Assembly (NCBI GenBank): GCA_913061215.1
Contig: CAJXSQ010000002.1
Span: 1-52,631, forward strand
DNA length: 52,631 nucleotides
Source: an uncultured Synechococcus sp.
GTDB taxonomy: Bacteria > Cyanobacteriota > Cyanobacteriia > PCC-6307 > Cyanobiaceae
Direction: 5' to 3'
A model generated the notes under the pieces. The model worked only from the letters and a program-made list of their open reading frames with translations. It did not search any database and was not told the DNA's origin. A program made the position numbers and the translations under genes. Of the stretch, positions 31,274 to 39,466 are shown one piece after another (position 1 is the first letter of the stretch; every line of letters begins with the position of its first letter).

Positions 31274-32028
31274 GGCGACACGAGCTGCTGCAGATAGGAG
31301 AGCGTGACCGAGCCCCCGGGGCAAGCCGGTCCGCGCAGCACCGTGCAGGGCTGCCCGGGCCCGCCCAGCTGATCGAGTTCGGCGGCGGCGGCGGCAAAGG
31401 CCTGCGGCGGCTCCACAGCGCTGGCGCTGCTGCGGGTCACCAGCACAGCCAGGCCGGCGGCAGCGGCGGCAGCCACACCATTGCCGGAATCCTCCACCGC
31501 CAGCGCCGCTGCGGCGGGCAGCTGCAGCTGCTCCAGCGCCTGGCGATAGGCGGCGGGATCAGGCTTCTTCCTGGGCACATCCTCACCGCACACCCAGAAC
31601 TCCAGCAGGGAAGCGTGCTCCGGCAGCAGCCGCTCGAGCAGCACCTGCACGGCGGCGCGGCTGCTGGTGGTAACGATCGCCTGGCGCAGCCCCTGGCCGG
31701 CCGCCGCCCGCATCAGCCGTTCCACACCGGGGCGGAGGCGCAGTGCTCCGGCCTGCACCAGGGCGTTGTAGTGGCGTTGCTTGGCGGCCTGAAGCCGCTC
31801 CACCCGTTCGGGATCCGGGGGAGCGGCCTCCACCTGCTGGAGAAAGGCGCGGATGCGCTCGCGGCCGCCGCTGATGCGCAGGAGCTCCTGGTAGAGCCCC
31901 ACATCCCAGTGCCAGGGCAGGCCGGCCTCGGCGAAGGCGCGGTTGAACGCGTGGCGATGGCCATCGAGCTCCGTATCCGCCAGGGTGCCATCCACATCCC
32001 AGAGCAACGCCAGCGGGCCAGCCGCCAT
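31270..32028 (-). CDS. HAD-IA family hydrolase (CbbY-like)
   Basis: ALLWDVDGTLADTELDGHRHAFNRAFAEAGL; IVTTSSRAAV; PRKKPDPAAYRQAL; AVEDSGNGVAAAAAAGL. Confidence 0.88.
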   Translation of the reverse strand: MAAGPLALLWDVDGTLADTELDGHRHAFNRAFAEAGLPWHWDVGLYQELLRISGGRERIRAFLQQVEAAPPDPERVERLQAAKQRHYNALVQAGALRLRPGVERLMRAAAGQGLRQAIVTTSSRAAVQVLLERLLPEHASLLEFWVCGEDVPRKKPDPAAYRQALEQLQLPAAAALAVEDSGNGVAAAAAAGLAVLVTRSSASAVEPPQAFAAAAAELDQLGGPGQPCTVLRGPACPGGSVTLSYLQQLVSP

Positions 32029-32113
32029 CGGGTTCCACGCGCGTGCTGCGCAGGCTACGGAGTGGACGCCGCTCAGGCACGCTCCAGAATGCAGCGATCG
32101 CCTCCTGCGCCCG

Positions 32114-34009
32114 TTGCTGCCAACCCAACCCGAGCAGCGCTGGCAACTGCCTGCACCGATCCGCATCCCTGAGGCCCTGCGCAGCAGCGGCTTGAACGAC
32201 GCCCTGCTGGCGGTGCTCCAGCGCCGGGGCTTCGCCGATGCCGCTGCGATCGCAGCACTGCTGGATCCCCCGCAGGCTCCGGATCCCGGCTCCCACTTCG
32301 CCGACCTCGACACCGCCGTGCAACGGCTGCGTGAAGCCTGCCGCGAGCACCAGCGCCTGGCGATCTGCGGCGACTACGACGCCGACGGCATGACCAGCAC
32401 AGCCCTGCTGGTGGGTGTGCTCAGCCACCTTGGCGCCAGGCCCCAGGCGGCGATCCCCAGCCGGCTGGACGATGGCTACGGCCTGAACGTGGGCATGGTG
32501 GAGCGTCTGGCCAGCGACGGCCTACGCCTGCTGGTGACCGTGGATAACGGCATCGCCGCCCACGACGCCCTCGAGCGGGCCCGGGAGCTGGAGGTGGATG
32601 TGATCGTGACCGATCACCACACCCTGCCCGAGCGGATGCCGCCGCTGCTGGCCCTGCTGCATCCGGCCTGCACTCCCGAGGATTCCCCCTACCGGGGACT
32701 GGCCGGCGTGGGCCTGGCCTATGTGCTCGCCATGGCCCTGGCCCGCACGTTCGACTCTGAAGCCGGGCTGTCCATGGCCCGCGATCTGTTCTGCATCGGC
32801 ACCATCGCCGACATGGCTCCGCTGCAGGGGGTGAACCGGCGCTGGCTGATGGATGGGCTGCCGAAGCTGAAGCGCAGCCGGGTGGCGGGCCTGCAGGCGC
32901 TGCAGCAGATGGCCGGGCTCGAGGACGCCCCCGTGGATGCGTCCACCGTGGGCTTCCAGATCGCACCCCGCATCAATGCGGTGGGACGGCTGGGCGACCC
33001 CCAGCTGGTGGTGGATCTGCTGACCACCGACGATCGGGAGCAGGCGCTGGAGCTGGCCCGCCAATGCGAGCAGCTCAACCGCCAGCGCCGCGATCTCTGC
33101 GATGCGATCGAGGCGGAGGCCCGCGCCCTGGTGGATGCCGATGGCGAGCAGCGCAGCCCGTTCCTGCTGCTGGCGCAGACCCACTGGCATCACGGCGTGA
33201 TCGGCATCGTGGCCGCCCGGCTGGTGGACCATTTCGGCCTGCCGGTGGCGCTGCTGGCCAGCGAAGGGGATGGCCGGCTGCGCGCCTCCGTTCGGGCACC
33301 ACGCGGCTTTGCGGTGGATGCGGCCCTGCAGAGCTGCAGCGATCTGCTGGAGCGCCACGGGGGCCATCCGGCCGCCGGTGGCTTCACGGTGCGGGCCGAG
33401 CAGCTCAATGCCGTGCATGAGCGGCTGAACGAGCGGGCCCGGCTGTGGCTGGAGCAGCAGGGGGGGCTGCGCCTGGTGGAGCCTGAGGCCCTGGTGCGCT
33501 TGGAGGATCTCACCCCACGCTTCTGGCAGCAGCTGCAGCGGCTGGAGCCCTTCGGCAGCGGACACGCCACACCGCTGTTCTGGAGCAGCCGCTGCCGGAT
33601 CAGCCAGCAACGGCTGCTGCGGGGAGGCCATCTGCAGCTCAGCCTGCGCCAGGGTGAGGCCATGGCCCGGGCGATCGCCTGGCGCTGGAGCGGCGGCGAA
33701 ACCCTGCCGGCGGAGGTGGATGTGGCGTTCCACCTGCGGCTGAACCGCTGGAACGGTCAGGAGCGGCTGCAGCTGGAGCTGGCGGCGTTGCGCGCCAGCA
33801 GCGGCGACAGCCTGGTGTTGCAACGCAGCAACCGCAGCTACTGGGTGAGCCGCGAGGGCGAAACGCTGGTGATCCGCAACGCCGCCGGCGACGAACTGCG
33901 TGGCCAACCCGGCGACGGAGGCATCTGCAGCGATCACCCCAGCAGCGACCATCCCTACGTGCAGGCCCTGCTGCAGGACGCCGCGATGGCCATGGGCCTG
34001 GCCGCCTGA
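32114..34009 (+). CDS. recJ: Single-stranded-DNA-specific exonuclease RecJ
   Basis: CGDYDADGMTSTALL; TVDNGIAAHDAL; VDVIVTDHHTLPE; HHGVIGIVAARL; TTG start is an estimate. Confidence 0.92.
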   Translation: MLPTQPEQRWQLPAPIRIPEALRSSGLNDALLAVLQRRGFADAAAIAALLDPPQAPDPGSHFADLDTAVQRLREACREHQRLAICGDYDADGMTSTALLVGVLSHLGARPQAAIPSRLDDGYGLNVGMVERLASDGLRLLVTVDNGIAAHDALERARELEVDVIVTDHHTLPERMPPLLALLHPACTPEDSPYRGLAGVGLAYVLAMALARTFDSEAGLSMARDLFCIGTIADMAPLQGVNRRWLMDGLPKLKRSRVAGLQALQQMAGLEDAPVDASTVGFQIAPRINAVGRLGDPQLVVDLLTTDDREQALELARQCEQLNRQRRDLCDAIEAEARALVDADGEQRSPFLLLAQTHWHHGVIGIVAARLVDHFGLPVALLASEGDGRLRASVRAPRGFAVDAALQSCSDLLERHGGHPAAGGFTVRAEQLNAVHERLNERARLWLEQQGGLRLVEPEALVRLEDLTPRFWQQLQRLEPFGSGHATPLFWSSRCRISQQRLLRGGHLQLSLRQGEAMARAIAWRWSGGETLPAEVDVAFHLRLNRWNGQERLQLELAALRASSGDSLVLQRSNRSYWVSREGETLVIRNAAGDELRGQPGDGGICSDHPSSDHPYVQALLQDAAMAMGLAA

Positions 34010-34019
34010 AAACGGCAAA

Positions 34020-34049
34020 CCCCCGCTGGAGCGATGGCTCCAGCGGGGG
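34020..34049 (-). terminator. Stem-loop terminator, most likely for psb30
   Basis: CCCCCGCTGGAGC-gatg-GCTCCAGCGGGGG, perfect 13-bp stem; on minus strand followed by TTTGCCGTTTT. Confidence 0.85.
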
Positions 34050-34075
34050 CTGAGGGGTGCAGCAGCACCGGAGGG

Positions 34076-34183
34076 TCAGAGGGCGCCGCGGCGATAGAAG
34101 AGGATGAAGATCACAGCGGGGCCCGCAATGGTGATCAGGAACAGGGCCGCGAAGTTGGCGATCAGATGGAAATCGATTCCCAT
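34076..34183 (-). CDS. psb30: Photosystem II protein Psb30 (Ycf12), 35 aa
   Basis: Reverse-strand translation [35 protein letters not shown]; absent from the supplied ORF track (too short). Confidence 0.95.
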   Translation of the reverse strand: MGIDFHLIANFAALFLITIAGPAVIFILFYRRGAL

Positions 34184-34263
34184 GGGAGAGCGGCTCTGAA
34201 GGGGGCGTCAATCGAGGCTCACCATACGGTCTGCTCCCCCGCTGGGGTGGCGCTGCTGCAAGC

Positions 34264-34286
34264 TGCTGTGACGGGTTGTCACAGCA
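34264..34286. promoter_or_regulatory. Perfect 9-bp palindrome just upstream of ykgJ-like start
   Basis: TGCTGTGAC-gggtt-GTCACAGCA, 6 bp before ATG at 34293. Confidence 0.6.
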
Positions 34287-34292
34287 CGGGCG

Positions 34293-34655
34293 ATGAGTGA
34301 TCAGCTGCACTGGCGCTGCATCAGCGGCTGCGGATCCTGCTGCCGCCTGGATCCGGGCGAGCGGCATGAGGCCCTCGATGCCCTGAGCCCGGAGCAGCGG
34401 GAGCAGTACATCGCGATGGTGGGCGAGGACGGCTGGTGCATCCACTACGACACCGGCTCCAGCAGCTGCCGCATCTACGACGACCGGCCCTTCTTCTGCC
34501 GGGTGGACAACCTGGCCGGCCTGTTCGGCGTGCCGCCGGAAGAGGCCAACGACTTCGCCATCGCCTGCTGCCGTCAGCAGATCCGCTGCGAGCATGGCGG
34601 TCGTGGCATGGTGATGAAGCGTTTCGAGCAGGCGATCCGCCAGCCGCCGGCCTGA
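34293..34655 (+). CDS. YkgJ-family cysteine-cluster protein
   Basis: WRCISGCGSCCRLDP...CIHYDTGSSSCRIYDDRPFFCRVDN. Confidence 0.85.
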   Translation: MSDQLHWRCISGCGSCCRLDPGERHEALDALSPEQREQYIAMVGEDGWCIHYDTGSSSCRIYDDRPFFCRVDNLAGLFGVPPEEANDFAIACCRQQIRCEHGGRGMVMKRFEQAIRQPPA

Positions 34656-34679
34656 GCGCCCGACAGCCCCTGCGAGCCG

Positions 34680-35054
34680 ATGGCCGACCCGAGCGACACC
34701 GCGACCACCCCAGACGAGAGCGCCGACTCACAAGCCGCCGACGAGCAGAAGGCCGGCAGTTTCGGGGCGGTGTTTCTCACCACCTTCACCACGGTGTTTC
34801 TGGCGGAACTGGGCGACAAGACCCAGCTGGCGGCCCTGCTGCTCTCGGCTGAATCCGGCCGGCCTGTGCTGGTGTTCGTGGGGGCCTCCCTGGCCCTGAT
34901 CAGCTCCAGCCTGGTGGGGGTGCTGCTGGGCCGCTGGCTCTCGCGGGTGCTGCCGCCCCAGCAGCTGGAGCGCCTCGCCGGCATCCTGATGATCGGGCTG
35001 GGCCTCTGGCTCGGCCGCCAGGCCGCGATGAGCATGTTCCCCACCGCCACCTGA
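34680..35054 (+). CDS. TMEM165/GDT1 (UPF0016) family half-transporter, copy 1
   Basis: TVFLAELGDKTQLAALLLSA (E-x-G-D-K-T motif); one repeat only. Confidence 0.88.
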   Translation: MADPSDTATTPDESADSQAADEQKAGSFGAVFLTTFTTVFLAELGDKTQLAALLLSAESGRPVLVFVGASLALISSSLVGVLLGRWLSRVLPPQQLERLAGILMIGLGLWLGRQAAMSMFPTAT

Positions 35055-35072
35055 AACAGCCACCTGAATCCG

Positions 35073-35372
35073 ATGCAGCTGCCTCTCCTGGCCTCCACCT
35101 TCGCCACGGTGTTCCTGGCGGAACTGGGCGACAAGACCCAGCTGGCGATCGTGACCATCAGCGGCACCTCCAGCCGCAGCGGCGCGGTGTTTGCCGGCAG
35201 TTCGGCCGCGCTGGTGCTGGCCAGCCTGCTCGGCGCCGGGGCGGGAGGGTCCCTCTCGGCGGTGATTCCGGCGGATGCGCTGCAGCTGGCCGCCTCGGTG
35301 GGCTTCCTCGTGATCGGCCTGCGCCTGCTGCTCAAGGCGGGCAGCGAAGCCGAAGAGGAGACCGCTGTTTAG
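35073..35372 (+). CDS. TMEM165/GDT1 (UPF0016) family half-transporter, copy 2
   Basis: TVFLAELGDKTQLAIVTISG motif; one repeat only; tandem to copy 1. Confidence 0.88.
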   Translation: MQLPLLASTFATVFLAELGDKTQLAIVTISGTSSRSGAVFAGSSAALVLASLLGAGAGGSLSAVIPADALQLAASVGFLVIGLRLLLKAGSEAEEETAV

Positions 35373-35471
35373 ATTGATGGTGTTCGTGCAGTTCCGGAGG
35401 CGTTGGCCGTCTCCAGAGCCAGGCACCCAGAACACCGGGGCTCCACCCACCACTGATGCCCCCTGAACACC

Positions 35472-37760
35472 ATGAAATTCACGGTCGCCGATCTGATCGA
35501 CCAGCTGCCCGCGCAGGAGCAGCTCAGCCTGAGCAAGCTTGAGAAGGCGCTGGGCCTGAGCAGTGGCAGCGATCAGGCCCAGTTGCGGATTGCGCTCTCC
35601 GCGCTGGTGCGCGTGGGTGTTCTGCAGGAAACCGAAGAGGGCATCAGCCGCGTCGCCGATGAGGGGCTGATCGAGGCGCGCCTGCGCTGCAGCAGCAAGG
35701 GCTTCTGCTTTGCCCTGCGGGAGGACGGCGGCGAGGACATCTACATCCGCGACAACCAGCTGAATCACGCCTGGAACGGCGACCGGGTGCTGGTGCGGAT
35801 CACCCGCGAAGGGGGCCGGCGCCGCTCTCCTGAAGGAGGCGTGCAATGCATCCTCGAGCGCAGCACCACCAGCCTGCTGGCCCAGGTGGAGCAGCAGAAC
35901 GAACGCCTGGTGGCGGTGCCCCTCGACGACCGCCTGCTCACCAGCATCGAACTGCCGGCCAGCGACAGCCAATACCTCAAGCCGGCCGATGAGGCCGTGG
36001 TGGAGGTGAAGGTTGACCGCTACCCCGTGGGCCAGCTGCCCTCGCAGGGGCATGTGGCCCGCAGCCTGGCCGTGAACGCCGGCCCCGAAGCGGATCTCGA
36101 TCTGCTGATCACCAAGCACGGCCTGGGTGAACGGCCCGCAGCCCCCCGGGCCTCGCTGCGCAGCCTCGAGGCCAAGGAACGCGACGACCTCACCGCCCTG
36201 CCCACCCTGCTGCTGCAGGGCTGGAGCGCCAGCGACGCACCGGGTCTGCCGGCCGTTTCGCTGGAATCGAGCGAAAGCGGCCATCGGCTCTGGGTGCACG
36301 CCCCGGCCGTGGCCGAGCGCATGGGCTTCGGCAGCGCCCTCGATCTGCACCTGCGCGAGCAGGCCGAGGCCCTCTGCCTGGGCAACAGCTGGCTGCCTCT
36401 GCTGCCAGCGGCCCTGAGCAAAGCAGCGGGCTTCAAGGCCGGCGGCACCGAGGCGGCCCTATCGGTGCTGCTGGAACTCAACGCCGAAGGCGAACTTGAG
36501 CACTACCGCTTCTGCCGCAGCAGCATCCGCGTGGATGGGGCGGTGGATGCGAAGGCCCTGCAGGCCCTGGCGGAGCGCAAGCCCAAGGCCCGCACCACCC
36601 CCGCGGCCCTCAAGGGCATCAAAGACCAGCTGCCGATGCTGGAGCAGCTGATCGCCCTGGCCCAGCTGCTGCGCCAACAGCGGCTGGCCTCCGGTTCGAT
36701 CGAGCTTGATCTGGCCATGCCGGCCATCGATGGCCTCGGCGATCTGGCCATTCCCGAACCGGATGAGACCCGCCAGGGCTGGCTGGTGCAGCTCGACCCG
36801 GCCAGCCAGCCGGCCGGCCTGCTGCGGGAGCTGGTGCTGCCCGCCCATCGCGCCCTGGGGCGTCACCTGGCGGCGCTGGAACTGCCGGCGATCTACGCCC
36901 AGAACCCGGCCCCCGATCCCGAGGCGCTCAACGATGTGGCCAAGGCGGCCCTGGCCCTGGAGATCCCCCTGGAACTCTCGGCCGATGGCAACGTCAGCGC
37001 CCAGGAGCTGGCCCAGGCCTTCGCCGGCAGCGACCGCTGCCGGGTGCTGCAGCAGCAGCTGCGCGACCCGCTCAAGCCGGTGACCCTGGCGGCGGAGCCG
37101 GGCCCGAATGCCCTGGCGGCGGAGCCCGTGGCGCTGGCCCCCTGGTGCTGCCCAACGCTGCATTACGCCGACCTCTGGAACCAGCACGTGCTGGCCCTGC
37201 TGCTGAGCGAGGGCAAGGACCGCCCCTCCGTGCGCCACAAGACCCGGGTGGACATCGCCGGCGACAGCAGCCATGGCCTGATCGACTGGCCCCTGCTGCC
37301 CCCCAGCCAGATCCAGCCCCTGGAGGAGGGCCGCAGCATCGCCCTGCTGCATCGCCTCAACGGCCGCTGCCGCTTCGCGGCTGAGCTCCAGGCCGATGCC
37401 CTGGCCATGGCCCAGGCGCGCCAGGCCGAACCGCTGGTGGGGCAGACCCTCACCGGTGTGATCAGCGGCGTGCAGAGCTATGGCTTCTTCGTGGAGGTGC
37501 CTCCCTCCCAGGTGGAGGGCCTGGTGCACGTGAGCTCCCTCAAGGACGACTGGTACGAGTACCGCTCACGCCAGAACCGCCTGGTGGGCCGCAAGAACCG
37601 CCGCACCTACATGCTCGGCGATGCGGTGGAGGTGATCATCCAGAAGGTGGATGTGCTCCGCCATCAGATCGATCTGGCCGTGGTGCTGCCCGAGGGCTAC
37701 GAGGAGTACACCCCCGATGCCGGCGACGCTGATCAGGCAACCGACACCGACGAGGACTGA
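35472..37760 (+). CDS. RNB-family (RNase II/R-like) protein with C-terminal S1 domain; catalytic residues apparently lost
   Basis: N-terminal winged helix, cold-shock-like segment, RNB-like core (SALDLHLREQAEALCLGNSWLPLLPAALSK), S1 (GQTLTGVISGVQSYGFFVEVPPSQVEGLVHVSSL). Confidence 0.8.
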   Translation: MKFTVADLIDQLPAQEQLSLSKLEKALGLSSGSDQAQLRIALSALVRVGVLQETEEGISRVADEGLIEARLRCSSKGFCFALREDGGEDIYIRDNQLNHAWNGDRVLVRITREGGRRRSPEGGVQCILERSTTSLLAQVEQQNERLVAVPLDDRLLTSIELPASDSQYLKPADEAVVEVKVDRYPVGQLPSQGHVARSLAVNAGPEADLDLLITKHGLGERPAAPRASLRSLEAKERDDLTALPTLLLQGWSASDAPGLPAVSLESSESGHRLWVHAPAVAERMGFGSALDLHLREQAEALCLGNSWLPLLPAALSKAAGFKAGGTEAALSVLLELNAEGELEHYRFCRSSIRVDGAVDAKALQALAERKPKARTTPAALKGIKDQLPMLEQLIALAQLLRQQRLASGSIELDLAMPAIDGLGDLAIPEPDETRQGWLVQLDPASQPAGLLRELVLPAHRALGRHLAALELPAIYAQNPAPDPEALNDVAKAALALEIPLELSADGNVSAQELAQAFAGSDRCRVLQQQLRDPLKPVTLAAEPGPNALAAEPVALAPWCCPTLHYADLWNQHVLALLLSEGKDRPSVRHKTRVDIAGDSSHGLIDWPLLPPSQIQPLEEGRSIALLHRLNGRCRFAAELQADALAMAQARQAEPLVGQTLTGVISGVQSYGFFVEVPPSQVEGLVHVSSLKDDWYEYRSRQNRLVGRKNRRTYMLGDAVEVIIQKVDVLRHQIDLAVVLPEGYEEYTPDAGDADQATDTDED

Positions 37761-37763
37761 AGC

Positions 37764-38378
37764 TTGAGCCTGCCGATCGTGCTGGCGGTGTCGGGGGCGA
37801 GCGCGCAGCCCCTGGCCCAGCGGGCGCTGCAGCTGCTGCTGCAGGCCGGTGAAAGCGTGGATCTGGTGGTGAGCCGCGGCGCCATCGGCGTGTGGCAGGC
37901 GGAGCTGGGGGTGCGCGTGCCCTCCGAGCCGGAGGCGCAGGAGCGGTTCTGGCGTGAGCGCACCGGCTGCAGCGGCGGCACCCTGCGCTGCCACCGCTGG
38001 AACGATCAGTCCACCGCCATCGCCAGTGGCAGCCACCGCACCCGCGGCATGGTGATCCTGCCCTGCTCGATGGGGGCGGTGGGCCGGATCGCCTCCGGCG
38101 TGGCCACCGACCTGCTGGAGCGCAGCGCCGACGTGCACCTCAAGGAAGGGCGACCGTTGGTGATCTGCCCGCGCGAGACACCCTGGAACCTGGTGCACCT
38201 GCGCAACCTCACCGCCCTGGCGGAAGCGGGCGCCCGCATCGCACCGCCGGTGCCGGCCTGGTACCACCAGCCCACCAGCCTCGACGAGATGGTGGACTTT
38301 CTGGTGATCCGGGTGTTCGATTGCCTCGGTTACGACCTGGGCTCCTTGCAGCGCTGGAGCGGCCCGATCCAGTCCTGA
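37764..38378 (+). CDS. ubiX: Flavin prenyltransferase UbiX
   Basis: IVLAVSGASAQPLAQRALQLLLQAG; MVILPCSMGAVGRIASGVATDLLERSADVHLKEGRPLVICPRETPWN. Confidence 0.92.
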   Translation: MSLPIVLAVSGASAQPLAQRALQLLLQAGESVDLVVSRGAIGVWQAELGVRVPSEPEAQERFWRERTGCSGGTLRCHRWNDQSTAIASGSHRTRGMVILPCSMGAVGRIASGVATDLLERSADVHLKEGRPLVICPRETPWNLVHLRNLTALAEAGARIAPPVPAWYHQPTSLDEMVDFLVIRVFDCLGYDLGSLQRWSGPIQS

Positions 38379-38396
38379 GCCAACGCCTCCTCTGCC

Positions 38397-38915
38397 GTGC
38401 TGCATCGCCTCCTGCTGCTGCCCCTGCTCTCACCCCTGCTGGCGGTGGTGCTGGTGGCCGCGATCAACCCGAAACCCTGGGTGAAGCTGCGGCTGCTCAC
38501 CTGGACCTCCCCCAGCTGGCCCCTCGGGGCCTGGATGGCGAGCGCAGCGGGCCTGGGCGCGGCCATGAGTGCGGCAGGGGCAGCCCTGGCCCTGCAGGAC
38601 GCCGGGGCCGAGCTGACGCCCCGGCGCCAGGTGCGCCGGCGGGCCGATGACGAACCGGAAGAGAGCGGCGCGCGCAGCGAGCCAGGCGAACCCTGGATGC
38701 CCCAGCCGGCGCCTGGCTGGGCTGGGCCGAGCCGCAGCGCCACCGACCCGGCTCCCACGGTGTCCGTGCCGTTCCGGGTGATCCGCAAGGGGCAGCGCGC
38801 CAGCGATAACGCTGCTGCAGCCCCAGCGAGCCGCAGCACCACAGCGGCCGCCGGCCAACCCGCCAGCAGCGCAGCGGACGACGACTGGGGCAGCCCGGTG
38901 AGCGACGACTGGTGA
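38397..38915 (+). CDS. Small membrane protein with low-complexity tail, unknown function
   Basis: Two N-terminal TM segments then Pro/Ser/Ala-rich tail ending DDDWGSPVSDDW; GTG start. Confidence 0.5.
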   Translation: MLHRLLLLPLLSPLLAVVLVAAINPKPWVKLRLLTWTSPSWPLGAWMASAAGLGAAMSAAGAALALQDAGAELTPRRQVRRRADDEPEESGARSEPGEPWMPQPAPGWAGPSRSATDPAPTVSVPFRVIRKGQRASDNAAAAPASRSTTAAAGQPASSAADDDWGSPVSDDW

Positions 38916-38965
38916 TCCCGGGTGATCCCTAGAGTTCGCGTGCGTACTGCCCGAGGCCTGCGACG

Positions 38966-39400
38966 GTGACCGATTCCGCCAAGCCCGCTCAGGCCAAGCC
39001 TGCTGCAGCTGCCCCCGCCGCCAAACCGGCCAAGCCGCCGGCCCCGGAGGACAAGCCCTTCGCTGAATTTGTGCCGCAGCTGCTGCTGCCGGCGATCGCC
39101 AAGGAGATCGAGGCCTACGGCGGACCGGCCTGCAGCCTCAGCTTCGAGCAGGGCCCGATGCCGGTGGTGGGCAGCAGCTGCTGGATGGTGATCGGCGAAC
39201 TGCCCGGCGGCCGGCGCTTCTGGCTGTGCTTCACCGGCGAGGCGATCACCTCCGCCAAAACCATCGCCGTGGCCGAGGCCGGCGCCGAACCCAGCCTGCT
39301 CGAGTCGTTTCTGATCGACGAAAAGAAAATGACCCTGGCGCTGATCGTGTCGCGCCTGGTGCAGCGCCTCAACGGCCAGAAGTGGCTTGGTGCCAACTGA
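38966..39400 (+). CDS. DUF2996 protein
   Basis: Ala/Pro/Lys-rich N-terminus then FAEFVPQLLLPAIAKEIEAYGG...TLALIVSRLVQRLNGQKWLGAN. Confidence 0.7.
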   Translation: MTDSAKPAQAKPAAAAPAAKPAKPPAPEDKPFAEFVPQLLLPAIAKEIEAYGGPACSLSFEQGPMPVVGSSCWMVIGELPGGRRFWLCFTGEAITSAKTIAVAEAGAEPSLLESFLIDEKKMTLALIVSRLVQRLNGQKWLGAN

Positions 39401-39466
39401 TGAAGGCAGGCCTCGGCTGCGCCGCAGGCCTCCTACGATGCTCCCAACGACCACAGCTGCAACCCG

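Noticed and set aside
32095-32106. GCGATCGC octamers (HIP1) scattered through the window, e.g. near 2320, 9651, 15166, 32096, 33675, 46871, 47460
   Set aside because: HIP1 is a well-known cyanobacterial highly iterated palindrome; no clustering that suggests a local function.
39405-39432. AGGCCTCGGC-tgc-GCCGcAGGCCT stem upstream of acsF as a terminator or riboswitch
   Set aside because: Bulged stem, no T-run, and AGGCCT is self-palindromic and common at this GC content; not enough support.
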